Shown here: positions 1-7,125 of the stretch, in pieces
How positions within the stretch are numbered: the stretch's first letter is position 1
Layout of the letters: every line of letters starts with the position of its first letter
Source: Sulfurovum sp. UBA1140
GTDB taxonomy: Bacteria > Campylobacterota > Campylobacteria > Campylobacterales > Sulfurovaceae
Assembly: GCA_002311915.1 (NCBI GenBank)
Contig: DCAF01000045.1
Location: forward strand, 45,230 to 58,585
Reading direction: 5' to 3'
DNA length: 13,356 nt
Made by a program: the position numbers and the translations under genes
Notes under the pieces: generated by a model
The model's database searches: none
Seen by the model: the letters and a program-made list of their open reading frames with translations, nothing else
Told to the model about the DNA's origin: nothing

Positions 1-17
1 ATCCTTGGAGATAGATA

Positions 18-869
18 ATGAAAAGTAAAATTGATGTTGTAAAAACCCTTTTAGATGCCTTACCATTTATTAAAAAGTTTTCAAATGAGAAGATAGTGAT
101 TAAATATGGTGGCTCTGCCCAAACATCAGATACCTTAAAACAGCAGTTTGCACAAGATATTGTCTTGTTACACACAGTAGGAATGAAGCCGATTATTGTA
201 CATGGTGGAGGTAAAAGCATTACCGATTTACTACGTGACTTGGGAGTCAAGAGCAAATTTGTTGATGGTCAACGGGTAACAACCAGAGAGGTGATGCGTA
301 TTGCCGAAATGGTGCTAAGTGGAGAGATTAACAAAGAGATTGTTTCTTTATTGAACAATCAAGGAGGCAAAGCCATTGGTATATCGGGTAAAGATGCCAA
401 CTTTTTAGAAGCTATAGCGAAAGATTTCGAGAACTTTGGTTATACGGGTATGATTCAAAATGTTAATCCTGAAATTGTCGAAAATATTCTTGATGATGGC
501 TTTGTACCTGTCGTGGCTCCGATTGCTTCTGCTTCAAAAATTGGTCACCCTGGATTTAACATTAATGCAGATTTGGCTGCAAGTCAAGTGGCAATTGCTC
601 TTAATGCTAGAAAAGTGCTGTTTCTAACCGACACTCCAGGCGTATTGGACCAAGAGATGAAACTAATAAGTAATTTAGATATTGAACAGACTGATGCGTT
701 AAAAAAAGATGGAACAATTCATGGTGGTATGGTTCCTAAAGTTGATGCTTGTATCGAAGCTCTCCGTGGTGGAGTGAAAAAAGCACACATTATAGATGGA
801 CGGGTAGAGCATTCAATTTTATTGGAAATTTTAACAAGTTCAGGGGTTGGAACATGTATCGAGTTGTAG
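18..869 (+). CDS. argB: Acetylglutamate kinase (N-acetyl-L-glutamate 5-phosphotransferase)
   Basis: This cytoplasmic enzyme phosphorylates N-acetylglutamate with ATP, the second step of arginine synthesis. The 283-residue length is normal for the amino-acid kinase fold. Visible motifs are KYGGSA with Lys29, HGGGKS (62-67), GISGKD (121-126), NINADLAA (181-188), TDTPGVL (204-210), GGM-PK (236-241) and DGR (260-262). The N-terminus before the first beta strand carries a helix of the kind that links dimers into hexamers in arginine-inhibited NAGKs, so feedback inhibition by arginine is inferred. The start is preceded by TTGGAG. It also overlaps a TAA (16-18) that could end an upstream gene with tail ILGDR, too short to identify. 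No terminator hairpin is visible after the stop. Confidence 0.97.
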   Translation: MKSKIDVVKTLLDALPFIKKFSNEKIVIKYGGSAQTSDTLKQQFAQDIVLLHTVGMKPIIVHGGGKSITDLLRDLGVKSKFVDGQRVTTREVMRIAEMVLSGEINKEIVSLLNNQGGKAIGISGKDANFLEAIAKDFENFGYTGMIQNVNPEIVENILDDGFVPVVAPIASASKIGHPGFNINADLAASQVAIALNARKVLFLTDTPGVLDQEMKLISNLDIEQTDALKKDGTIHGGMVPKVDACIEALRGGVKKAHIIDGRVEHSILLEILTSSGVGTCIEL

Positions 870-934
870 AGTATACAACCGTTAATATTTAAGAGAAAAA
901 TTATCGGATTAAGAATAAAGTTGAAGTTATAAAA

Positions 935-942
935 GCTATAAT
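935..942 (+). promoter_or_regulatory. -10 promoter element before the DUF1538 gene
   Basis: GCTATAAT with a perfect TATAAT hexamer at 937-942. The same octamer precedes dapD and atpB in this window. No -35 consensus is seen at the expected distance, which is common for Campylobacterota sigma-70 promoters. Only six bases (943-948) separate the hexamer from the ATG at 949, so the predicted transcript would begin at or next to the start codon. Confidence 0.55.
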
Positions 943-948
943 TCTTTC

Positions 949-2448
949 ATGAAAGAAAGTATTAAAATATTCTACCAAGACCTTAAAAACTCATTTAAAG
1001 ATTTGCTACCCATTATTATTGTGGTGGCATTTTTTCAAACATTTATTATTCAGGCTATGCCTGAAAATTTAACCTCTATTGTGATTGGATTGACCATTGT
1101 TGCTGTTGGTTTGGCTCTATTTATTCGTGGGCTTGAACTGGGTATTTTTCCTATTGGAGAGAACTTAGCCATAGATTTTGCTAAAAAAGGTTCAGTTTTT
1201 TGGTTGCTTCTGTTTGCCTTTACCATGGGGTTTGCCACCACGGTTGCCGAACCAGCACTGATTGCTATTGCCGATAAAGCATCCATTATTTCAGGAGGAT
1301 TGGTTGATGCTTTTTGGCTTAGAATGACGGTGGCGTTCTCTGTTGGTTTCGCCATTGCTTTGGGGACGTTACGAATTCTTTTAGGGCATCCGATTCAGTA
1401 TTATATTATTGCAGGGTACATGTTGGTTGTTTTTATCACCTTTTTTGCACCCAAAGAGATTATTGGTTTAGCCTATGATAGTGGAGGGGTGACCACCTCA
1501 ACGGTTACAGTGCCTTTGGTGGCTGCTTTGGGAATTGGTTTGGCTTCGAGTATTAAAGGGCGTAACCCTATTATTGATGGATTTGGTCTGATTGCATTTG
1601 CATCGTTGACTCCGATGATATTTGTTCAAGTGTATGGAATTGTTGTCTACTCTTTGGGTGATGCTTCAAGTGTTGCTGTAGTAGCAGAGACAACCAAAGT
1701 AGTTATTGAGACAAAAACCTTCTCATTAGTAGATACACTACTAGAGTTGGTGGGGGTTGTTAAAGATGTTGCACCCATTCTTGTGGTAATTTTCTTTTTT
1801 CAATATGCGATTATACGAAAATCTGTACCCCATCTTTCTCGAATTGTTACGGGTATTATTATGGTAATTTTCGGTCTTTATGCATTTATTGTTGGTTTAG
1901 AGATGGGACTCTTTCCTATTGGTGAAAGTATTGCTTATGCTTTGACAAGCATGAATAATAACGGGCTTATTTATCTGTTTGGTTTTATGATTGGTTTCTC
2001 GACAACCATGGCAGAACCAGCACTCTTGGCGATTGCTATTAAAGTTCAAGGCATTAGTGAGGGGATGATAAAGCAGAATATGTTACGAATTGTGGTAGCA
2101 TTCGGAGTAGCAATTGGTATTAGTCTGGGTGCATATCGTTTGGTACAAGGTGACCCGATTCACTACTATATTATTGCGGGGTACTCTATCGTTATTATTT
2201 TAACATATTTTGCTCCTAAGCATATTATCCCTATTGCGTATGATACAGGAGGGGTAACCACCTCAACTGTTACCGTGCCTTTGGTGGCTGCATTGGGAAT
2301 TGGATTGGCAACGAATATCGAGGGGAGAAATCCTTTGATTGATGGGTTTGGTCTAATTGCCTTTGCTTCACTCTTTCCGATGATAACAGTGATGGGGTAT
2401 GGTATTCATGCAGAGTATAAGAAAAAACAGTTAGAAAAGGTTGATTAA
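949..2448 (+). CDS. DUF1538 family integral membrane protein, two tandem DUF1538 domains
   Basis: A 499-residue, strongly hydrophobic protein with many predicted membrane helices, recognised as DUF1538; its function and substrate are unknown. It is an internal duplication: residues ~4-237 and ~259-490 align at an offset of 255. Each half contains GLE-G-FPIGE (61-71 and 316-326), TT-AEPAL-AIA (97-107 and 352-362), YYIIAGY (151-157 and 406-412), AYD-GGVTTSTVTVPLVAA (175-193 and 430-448) and GRNP-IDGFGLIAFASL (204-220 and 459-475). Conserved acidic and GGVTTST motifs inside a membrane protein suggest a transporter or channel with pseudo-symmetric halves. The start fits because the first residues align with the start of the second repeat. 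No Shine-Dalgarno sequence is seen. The gene shares one base (TAATG) with the PII-like gene, implying translational coupling and a regulator-transporter pair. Confidence 0.88.
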   Translation: MKESIKIFYQDLKNSFKDLLPIIIVVAFFQTFIIQAMPENLTSIVIGLTIVAVGLALFIRGLELGIFPIGENLAIDFAKKGSVFWLLLFAFTMGFATTVAEPALIAIADKASIISGGLVDAFWLRMTVAFSVGFAIALGTLRILLGHPIQYYIIAGYMLVVFITFFAPKEIIGLAYDSGGVTTSTVTVPLVAALGIGLASSIKGRNPIIDGFGLIAFASLTPMIFVQVYGIVVYSLGDASSVAVVAETTKVVIETKTFSLVDTLLELVGVVKDVAPILVVIFFFQYAIIRKSVPHLSRIVTGIIMVIFGLYAFIVGLEMGLFPIGESIAYALTSMNNNGLIYLFGFMIGFSTTMAEPALLAIAIKVQGISEGMIKQNMLRIVVAFGVAIGISLGAYRLVQGDPIHYYIIAGYSIVIILTYFAPKHIIPIAYDTGGVTTSTVTVPLVAALGIGLATNIEGRNPLIDGFGLIAFASLFPMITVMGYGIHAEYKKKQLEKVD

Positions 2449-2798
2449 TGAAATTTACAGCATTGGTGGCAATCATCGAAGATAAAGATGAAGATGCCGC
2501 AATAGACGTGGCAAAAGAAGCAGGAGCAGGTGGAGTAACCATTATTCATGGAAAAAATATTGGCTTAGAAGAGAAAAAGGTCTTTTTTGGTCTAACCTTA
2601 GAAGAGAATGTTTCACTTTTACTGTTTATTTTACCTAGAAGACTCTCGATGAAAGTGATGAGAGAGCTTCGTTTGAAGTTTAATATGGACAGTGAAGACA
2701 ACAGTGGTATGGCATTTACCATTCCATTGAGTCACGTGGCAGGTTTGGATACCAAAGAGCTTCATAAGTTTGAAGATAATATAAAAACAATGATATAG
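2448..2798 (+). CDS. Divergent PII-like signal protein, probable regulator of the DUF1538 protein
   Basis: At 116 residues this has the length of PII (GlnB/GlnK) trimeric signal proteins, which bind adenine nucleotides and regulate membrane transporters and enzymes. PII-like landmarks are the ferredoxin-like beta start, GAGGVTIIHG (26-35, in the place of the GMT segment), a hydrophobic strand ending in LPRR (54-65), and a C-terminal SGMAFTIPLSHVAGL (86-100) resembling the strand after the B-loop. The T-loop region (about 36-53) is short and lacks the uridylylated tyrosine. The GDG of the B-loop and the C-terminal arginines that hold ATP phosphates are not seen. It is therefore better called PII-like than a nitrogen regulator. 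Its start overlaps the DUF1538 stop (TAATG), with AAGG just upstream, so the products are probably made together, as for AmtB/GlnK. The ligand is unknown. Confidence 0.75.
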   Translation: MKFTALVAIIEDKDEDAAIDVAKEAGAGGVTIIHGKNIGLEEKKVFFGLTLEENVSLLLFILPRRLSMKVMRELRLKFNMDSEDNSGMAFTIPLSHVAGLDTKELHKFEDNIKTMI

Positions 2799-2809
2799 AG
2801 GAGAAGAGT

Positions 2810-3202
2810 ATGTTAGTAGAAAATGTAATGACCCCAGCAGATAAGTTGGTTAAGATTTCACCCATGGCAACGGTTAGAGAAGCGTTAAAAATGATGAAAG
2901 AGAATAAAGTACATTCAGTTATTGTAGAGAAAAATCATGAAGATGGTGCGTATGGTCTGATTACTTTTAAAAATATTTTACAGAGTATTGTGGCCGAGGA
3001 TGGGGATATTGATCTATTAAATGTTTATGATATTGCTGCAATGCCTGCCATTTATGTTTCTCGTAAACTTAATGTGAAGTATGCTGCGAAGATGATGGTT
3101 AATAAGAGTATTAAACGACTTTTAATTACCGATGACAACAAGTTATATGGAATTTTAACCATGACCGATATTATTGAAATTCTAATGGACAGTGTGGAGT
3201 AG
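2810..3202 (+). CDS. Stand-alone CBS-pair protein
   Basis: A 130-residue protein made almost entirely of two CBS domains (about 3-61 and 71-128). The typical VENVMTP opening, the V-EAL-MM helix, the H-SVIV strand and YGLIT are followed in the second half by NVYDI, K-LLITD and YGILTMTDI. CBS pairs form Bateman modules that usually bind adenosine ligands (AMP, ATP, SAM) and often gate transporters. No enzyme domain is attached. A good Shine-Dalgarno (GAGGAG) lies eight bases before the start, and only 11 bases separate it from the PII-like gene. A soluble nucleotide sensor for the neighbouring membrane proteins is inferred from position; the ligand is unknown. Confidence 0.85.
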   Translation: MLVENVMTPADKLVKISPMATVREALKMMKENKVHSVIVEKNHEDGAYGLITFKNILQSIVAEDGDIDLLNVYDIAAMPAIYVSRKLNVKYAAKMMVNKSIKRLLITDDNKLYGILTMTDIIEILMDSVE

Positions 3203-3211
3203 TCGTTAGCA

Positions 3212-3589
3212 ATGAATTTACAAAAAGTAATCTCTGGATTTTTCTTTATATTGGCAATGACCCTTAATTTTGGTTTTTTTTATGGAGACATTGGAAATCC
3301 ATTACTGCACAGCAGTTATGAACTTTTTGCTGCGTTGGTGATTAGTCTTATCTCTACAGTTCTTAAAATTGGGGACAAGACTCAAATTGGCTCGGTTCTG
3401 TTGGCAAGTAGTTTGGTTGCAGACATACAGTTGATTGCGGCGGCTATTTTTTGGACAGTTACGACCTACACTTCGACCGTAGACAGTGAAGCGATGGCAA
3501 CGATTGTTTCGCTCTCTGGGGGTGCATTGTTGGCAAATATTACGTCGGTTATCCTTTATATAGGTGAAACACTTAAGTCTAAAAGGTAA
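3212..3589 (+). CDS. Small four-helix membrane protein, resembling DUF6394
   Basis: A 125-residue hydrophobic protein with about four membrane segments (roughly 5-24, 33-52, 60-86 and 95-119) and a basic C-terminal end (KSKR). I believe it belongs to DUF6394, a small family of unknown function, but that assignment is from memory of its appearance. There is no signal peptide cleavage motif and no catalytic signature. It sits nine bases after the CBS gene and three bases before the RCK channel gene, so it is almost certainly co-transcribed with both. A role as accessory subunit of the channel is inferred from this position only. GGAG at 3196-3199, inside the end of the CBS gene, is the likely ribosome-binding site. 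Confidence 0.65.
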   Translation: MNLQKVISGFFFILAMTLNFGFFYGDIGNPLLHSSYELFAALVISLISTVLKIGDKTQIGSVLLASSLVADIQLIAAAIFWTVTTYTSTVDSEAMATIVSLSGGALLANITSVILYIGETLKSKR

Positions 3590-3592
3590 CCT

Positions 3593-5290
3593 ATGAGTGA
3601 TAATGCCCTGTGGATTATCTTGCAACGGTTACGAACGCCGCTTTTGGTGATTATTGTAACGTATGCCATTGCCATATTGGGAATGGTACTTATTCCTGGG
3701 TTGGATGATAAAGGGGAAGTTTATCACTTAAGTTTTTTTGATGCCTTCTACTTTATCTCCTATACTGCTTCTACCATTGGTTTTGGTGAAACCCCTTATG
3801 ATTTTACTTATGAACAGCGACTTTGGGTTCTCATCTGTATCTATCTGACCGTAATTGGTTGGTTTTATGGATTGGGGGCTTTGGTGAGTGTTGTTTCAGA
3901 TAAAACCCTTAAATTTGAGTTGATGCGAAGTCGCTTTAGAAAACAGGTCGAGAAAATTAAAGTAGATTTTATTATTGTTTTGGGTTACACACATGTGAAT
4001 GTAGAGATTACCAAACAACTACTTGAATCGGGACTAAAGGTGGTGTTTATTGACGAGAGTGAAGAGAATATTAACCACCTTATGTTAGAAGATTTTAGCC
4101 AATCAGTTGCCGTGATGGTGGGGAATGTTCTACTCATCGATACCTTAAAAGATGCAGGAATAAGAAAGAAAAATTGTAAAGCCATTATTGCTCTTTTTGA
4201 TGAAGAGGATAAAAATCTTCGTGTCTCTATCTTAAGTAAATTCTTAAATCCACACGTTAAAGTGATTGCCAAATCAACACTCTATGAGACCACGACCAGT
4301 CTACTTGATACGGATATTGCTAAAGTCCAAAACCCCTTTGAAATTTTTGCCAAGCGATTGGACATTGCGTTGACTTCACCTCATGTTCTAATATTAGAAA
4401 ATTGGATTTATCAAAACAGTGATTTAACCGATATTGCACTCTTTTTACCACGAGGACGCTACATTATTTGTGGATATGGTCGCTTTGGTAAAGCGTTGCA
4501 AGAGAAGTTAGAGAAACATGGGATTGATTATGTCTTTATTGATGAGCGTCATTTAGGAAAACGAGAGATGATAGAGAATGAGACGTTTCTTCGAGCCAAT
4601 GCCGATGATAAAGCGATACTGTGCGAAGCAGGAATTAAAGAGGCATCGTGTTTGATTGCAGGGACACAGAATGATATTGATAATATTTCGATTCTTATTA
4701 CAGCTAAAAAACTTAACCCCGATATTTATCTGATTGCCCGAGAGAATACTATGGAAGAGATAAGTATTTTTCAGGCGGCTAAAATTAATTGGGTTTTTAT
4801 GATTGAGTCGATATTGATTAACAAAACAGCACTGTTTTTAGCCGATGCGTTAAAGCACCGTTTTCTAAAGTTAGTTTTGTATAAAGATGAGATTTGGGCG
4901 ACCTCTTTGGTTAATCTTTTAAAGAGTCAAATCAATAAAAATCCAACTTTGATAACCCTTAAAGTCTGTGAAGATGAGGCATATGCTCTTTTTCATGATC
5001 TTGCTTTGGGAGAAGATATTAAGATAGAGATTTTACTGAAGTCTTTAAGTAATTGGGAAAAAAAGAGTGGGGCCATTCCTCTATTAATTAAACGAGAGGC
5101 TGAAGAGATTCTTCTGCCATCGAATGAGAGCTTATATATTGGTGATCATATTCTTTTTGCTTGTGATAACTCAAGCAAAGAGGAGATAGAACTGATTGCC
5201 TCTAACTGTTATGAACTCCATTATGCACGTTTTGGAAAAGAGAAAGAGAGTCAAATTCTTAAAAAAATACTCTTGGCATTTAGATTGTGA
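3593..5290 (+). CDS. Two-TM ion channel-like protein with tandem RCK/TrkA-N domains (probable K+ channel)
   Basis: A 565-residue protein. An N-terminal pore unit comprises TM1 (~17-35), a pore helix with filter TIGFGE (61-66), and TM2 (~77-101). The filter resembles the T-x-G-Y/F-G of potassium channels. Two RCK domains follow. The first (~123-260) has the Rossmann strand but a degraded nucleotide loop, GYTHVN (131-136), where GxGxxG is expected. The second (~288-405) keeps GYGRFG (294-299) and an acidic strand end (FIDE, 315-318), so NAD(H) or adenine nucleotide binding is likely there. About 150 C-terminal residues resemble a TrkA-C/RCK-C region only loosely. Two RCKs in one chain recall BK or GsuK-type channels. 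The expected role is potassium or other cation flux across the inner membrane, gated by cytoplasmic ligands. Confidence 0.82.
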   Translation: MSDNALWIILQRLRTPLLVIIVTYAIAILGMVLIPGLDDKGEVYHLSFFDAFYFISYTASTIGFGETPYDFTYEQRLWVLICIYLTVIGWFYGLGALVSVVSDKTLKFELMRSRFRKQVEKIKVDFIIVLGYTHVNVEITKQLLESGLKVVFIDESEENINHLMLEDFSQSVAVMVGNVLLIDTLKDAGIRKKNCKAIIALFDEEDKNLRVSILSKFLNPHVKVIAKSTLYETTTSLLDTDIAKVQNPFEIFAKRLDIALTSPHVLILENWIYQNSDLTDIALFLPRGRYIICGYGRFGKALQEKLEKHGIDYVFIDERHLGKREMIENETFLRANADDKAILCEAGIKEASCLIAGTQNDIDNISILITAKKLNPDIYLIARENTMEEISIFQAAKINWVFMIESILINKTALFLADALKHRFLKLVLYKDEIWATSLVNLLKSQINKNPTLITLKVCEDEAYALFHDLALGEDIKIEILLKSLSNWEKKSGAIPLLIKREAEEILLPSNESLYIGDHILFACDNSSKEEIELIASNCYELHYARFGKEKESQILKKILLAFRL

Positions 5291-5312
5291 ATTAAGCCAA
5301 ATTCGCTATAAT
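5285..5312 (+). promoter_or_regulatory. Promoter of dapD
   Basis: GCTATAAT (5305-5312) with a -35-like TTGTGA at 5285-5290, leaving a 16-base spacer. It starts inside the last codons of the channel gene. The predicted transcript begins near 5319 and gives a leader of about 30 bases with a purine-rich AGAAAGAGG before the dapD ATG. This is the best-formed promoter in the window. Confidence 0.65.
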
Positions 5313-5349
5313 CACAAAATTAAATAACATTAAGAAAGAGGCTAAACCC

Positions 5350-6543
5350 ATGGCAATAGCAACAATCAATTCAACAGAAGATTTTAAGGCATTAGTCGCC
5401 GAAGTAACAGCACAAGAGGGTTATCGAGAGCCAATCGCTTTTGGTATCGCTAGAGTAGATAGAGGTCAAAAAAATGCAGATAAGGTGTTACAAGCCAACT
5501 ATGGATTAATTAATTGGAATGAGAACTTTGGATCAGCTGCTGTTTTTATTAAAGCACTTCAAGAGGCAAAATGTGAGGTTGATTTCTCGGGTTCAGAGTT
5601 TGTTGCCACGGTTAATGATAATTTTATTAAGAACGCAATGTCAGCGTTTGCTCCCTATATTGGTGAAGCAACAGGCGATGCTCATAAAAATGTTCAGGTA
5701 ATCAAAGCACTCTTTGCTATGGATGATGTGGCTAAAAATTTTAGAATTACCTTCTTGTTTGCTGATGAAGCATCACAAAGTGTTGAAGCCGTTTATTTAA
5801 AACTTTACGCATTGTCGCTCTCGAAAGTAGCATTACGAAGTGTTAATCTTAACGGTGCATTTGGAATTTTGAGTAATGTAGCATGGGTAGGAAATACGCC
5901 ATATGAGCTAGAGTATCTAAGAGATAACGAGATAGAGATGAAACTTAATGGTACTTTCCCAACGATTGATAGTGTTGATAAATTCCCAAGATTTTTACAG
6001 CATATTATTCCTGCCGATAATACAAGAATTTTAGAGGCTTCAAAAGTAAGAATGGGCGCTCAACTTGCAGGTGGAACGACTGTAATGCCAGGTGCTTCAT
6101 ATATTAACTTTAATGCAGGAACCCTAGGTCCTGTAATGGTCGAGGGTAGAATCTCATCATCGGCGATTGTTGGAGCAGGTTCAGATGTGGGTGGAGGAGC
6201 CAGTATCTTAGGTGTTTTAAGTGGTACGGATGGTAATCCTATCTCGATTGGTGAGAATACGCTACTGGGTGCGAATTCGGTAACAGGTTTACCTTTGGGT
6301 GATGCTTGTATTGTTGATGCAGGGGTAACCATTTTAGCAGGAACTAAAATTAAAATCTCTACCGAAGAGCTTATTAAGATTAATGAAGCCAATCCCGAAG
6401 CAAACCTTAAAGGTAAAGCTACTTTTAGAGGGGATGAGTTGCAATCACTCAATGGAATTCACTTTAGACAAGATTCAACAACAGGTGAGATTGTTGCAAG
6501 AAGAAGCACCCGTGAAGTAAAGCTTAACGCTGACCTTCACTAA
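5350..6543 (+). CDS. dapD: 2,3,4,5-tetrahydropyridine-2,6-dicarboxylate N-succinyltransferase (long Campylobacterota form)
   Basis: This cytoplasmic enzyme transfers succinyl from succinyl-CoA to tetrahydrodipicolinate on the way to meso-diaminopimelate and lysine. The 397 residues exceed the ~275 of E. coli DapD and fit the long form seen in Campylobacterota, which has a large N-terminal domain. The C-terminal half is a left-handed beta helix with imperfect hexapeptides: RMGAQLAGGTTVMPGAS (234-250), VMVEGRISSSAIVGAGSDVG (262-281), ISIGENTLLGANSVTG (298-313) and IVDAGVTILAGTKI (321-334). Glu265 in VEGRIS corresponds to the catalytic glutamate described for actinobacterial DapD. The ATG follows AGAGG. 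It begins a new transcription unit, and the next gene starts nine bases after its stop. Confidence 0.93.
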   Translation: MAIATINSTEDFKALVAEVTAQEGYREPIAFGIARVDRGQKNADKVLQANYGLINWNENFGSAAVFIKALQEAKCEVDFSGSEFVATVNDNFIKNAMSAFAPYIGEATGDAHKNVQVIKALFAMDDVAKNFRITFLFADEASQSVEAVYLKLYALSLSKVALRSVNLNGAFGILSNVAWVGNTPYELEYLRDNEIEMKLNGTFPTIDSVDKFPRFLQHIIPADNTRILEASKVRMGAQLAGGTTVMPGASYINFNAGTLGPVMVEGRISSSAIVGAGSDVGGGASILGVLSGTDGNPISIGENTLLGANSVTGLPLGDACIVDAGVTILAGTKIKISTEELIKINEANPEANLKGKATFRGDELQSLNGIHFRQDSTTGEIVARRSTREVKLNADLH

Positions 6544-6552
6544 GGAGAGAGT

Positions 6553-6792
6553 ATGGAAGAGTTGGACATTATTAAGCGTGTTTTTCTTTTGGCTATTGCC
6601 AAGCGAGAAGAGGGTGAAACAATGAAAGATACCTTAGAGTCTCTTGTAAATACGGGTATGTTTGAAAAGGGTATGAAAGAGGCTAAACAGACCCTTTTAG
6701 AGCTTAGAGAATCTAATCATATTGTTGGTGAGAATCTCTCAATGCTTGGGCTTGTGGTTGCCAATCAGGCAGAAAAAGAGTTTAAACAGTAA
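6553..6792 (+). CDS. Small helical protein of unknown function
   Basis: A 79-residue, probably soluble, mostly alpha-helical protein rich in Glu, Lys and Met (EELDIIKRVF at the start, KEAKQTLLELRES near 42-54). There is no signal peptide, membrane segment, cysteine pair or known motif, and I do not recognise the family. The reading frame is supported by a strong Shine-Dalgarno (AAGGAGAG, seven bases before ATG), its place nine bases after dapD, and codon usage like its neighbours. It is probably a lineage-specific gene co-transcribed with dapD. Confidence 0.7.
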   Translation: MEELDIIKRVFLLAIAKREEGETMKDTLESLVNTGMFEKGMKEAKQTLLELRESNHIVGENLSMLGLVVANQAEKEFKQ

Positions 6793-6833
6793 ATATTTTA
6801 TTGGAAACACAGACTTTGGTCTCGTAAAATATT
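6792..6833 (+). repeat. Inverted repeat between the small helical gene and the S4 gene
   Basis: AATATTTTA (6792-6800) is perfectly complementary to TAAAATATT (6825-6833). Within the loop, AGAC (6811-6814) pairs with GTCT (6819-6822). The stem is AT-only and no T-run follows, so it is not a standard terminator. It may be an RNA fold in the operon message or chance in AT-rich DNA. Confidence 0.35.
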
Positions 6834-6876
6834 GGGCGAGGCTAAAGCCATCGGTTCCGAAAAAAAAGGAGCAAGA

Positions 6877-7125
6877 ATGCGTGTAGATAAATGGTTGGCA
6901 TCGGTCAACGTAATAAAGCGACGAACCGTGGCATCAGATATGGTTAAGAGTGGTGTGGTTTTTATTAATGGAATGAAAGCTAAAGCGAGTAAAAATGTGG
7001 CGATTGGCGATAAAGTGACCATTGAGTATCTTAAAGGTGCAAAGCATTACGAGGTACTACAGATACCCACGACCAAAACGATTCCTAAGAGTAAAAAAGA
7101 TGAATATGTGAAAGAGCTATTATGA
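6877..7125 (+). CDS. S4-domain RNA-binding protein (HslR/RqcP-like)
   Basis: An 82-residue protein that opens directly with the S4 fold: RVDKWLASVNVIKRRTVASD (2-21), then the turn SGVVFINGMKAKASKNVAIG (25-44) and DKVTIE. Single S4-domain proteins of this type (E. coli HslR/Hsp15, Bacillus RqcP) bind 50S subunits carrying nascent chains in ribosome quality control; the same role here is inferred. The ATG at 6877 is chosen because AAGGAG lies five bases upstream and the S4 motif begins at residue 2. An upstream in-frame TTG at 6832 would add 15 unrelated residues. The stop overlaps the trpD start by four bases (ATGA). A comparable S4 gene precedes tsaE/lptB in Campylobacter. Confidence 0.88.
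   Translation: MRVDKWLASVNVIKRRTVASDMVKSGVVFINGMKAKASKNVAIGDKVTIEYLKGAKHYEVLQIPTTKTIPKSKKDEYVKELL

Noticed and set aside
2..13. The 12-mer TCCTTGGAGATA occurs before argB and, on the minus strand, before nspC.
   Set aside because: Both copies overlap the ribosome-binding region, and no further similarity extends beyond the 12 bases. Chance plus Shine-Dalgarno constraint is enough to explain it.
6832..6876. A longer S4 protein starting at TTG 6832.
   Set aside because: The added 15 residues have no S4 character, and a strong AAGGAG sits directly before the ATG at 6877.
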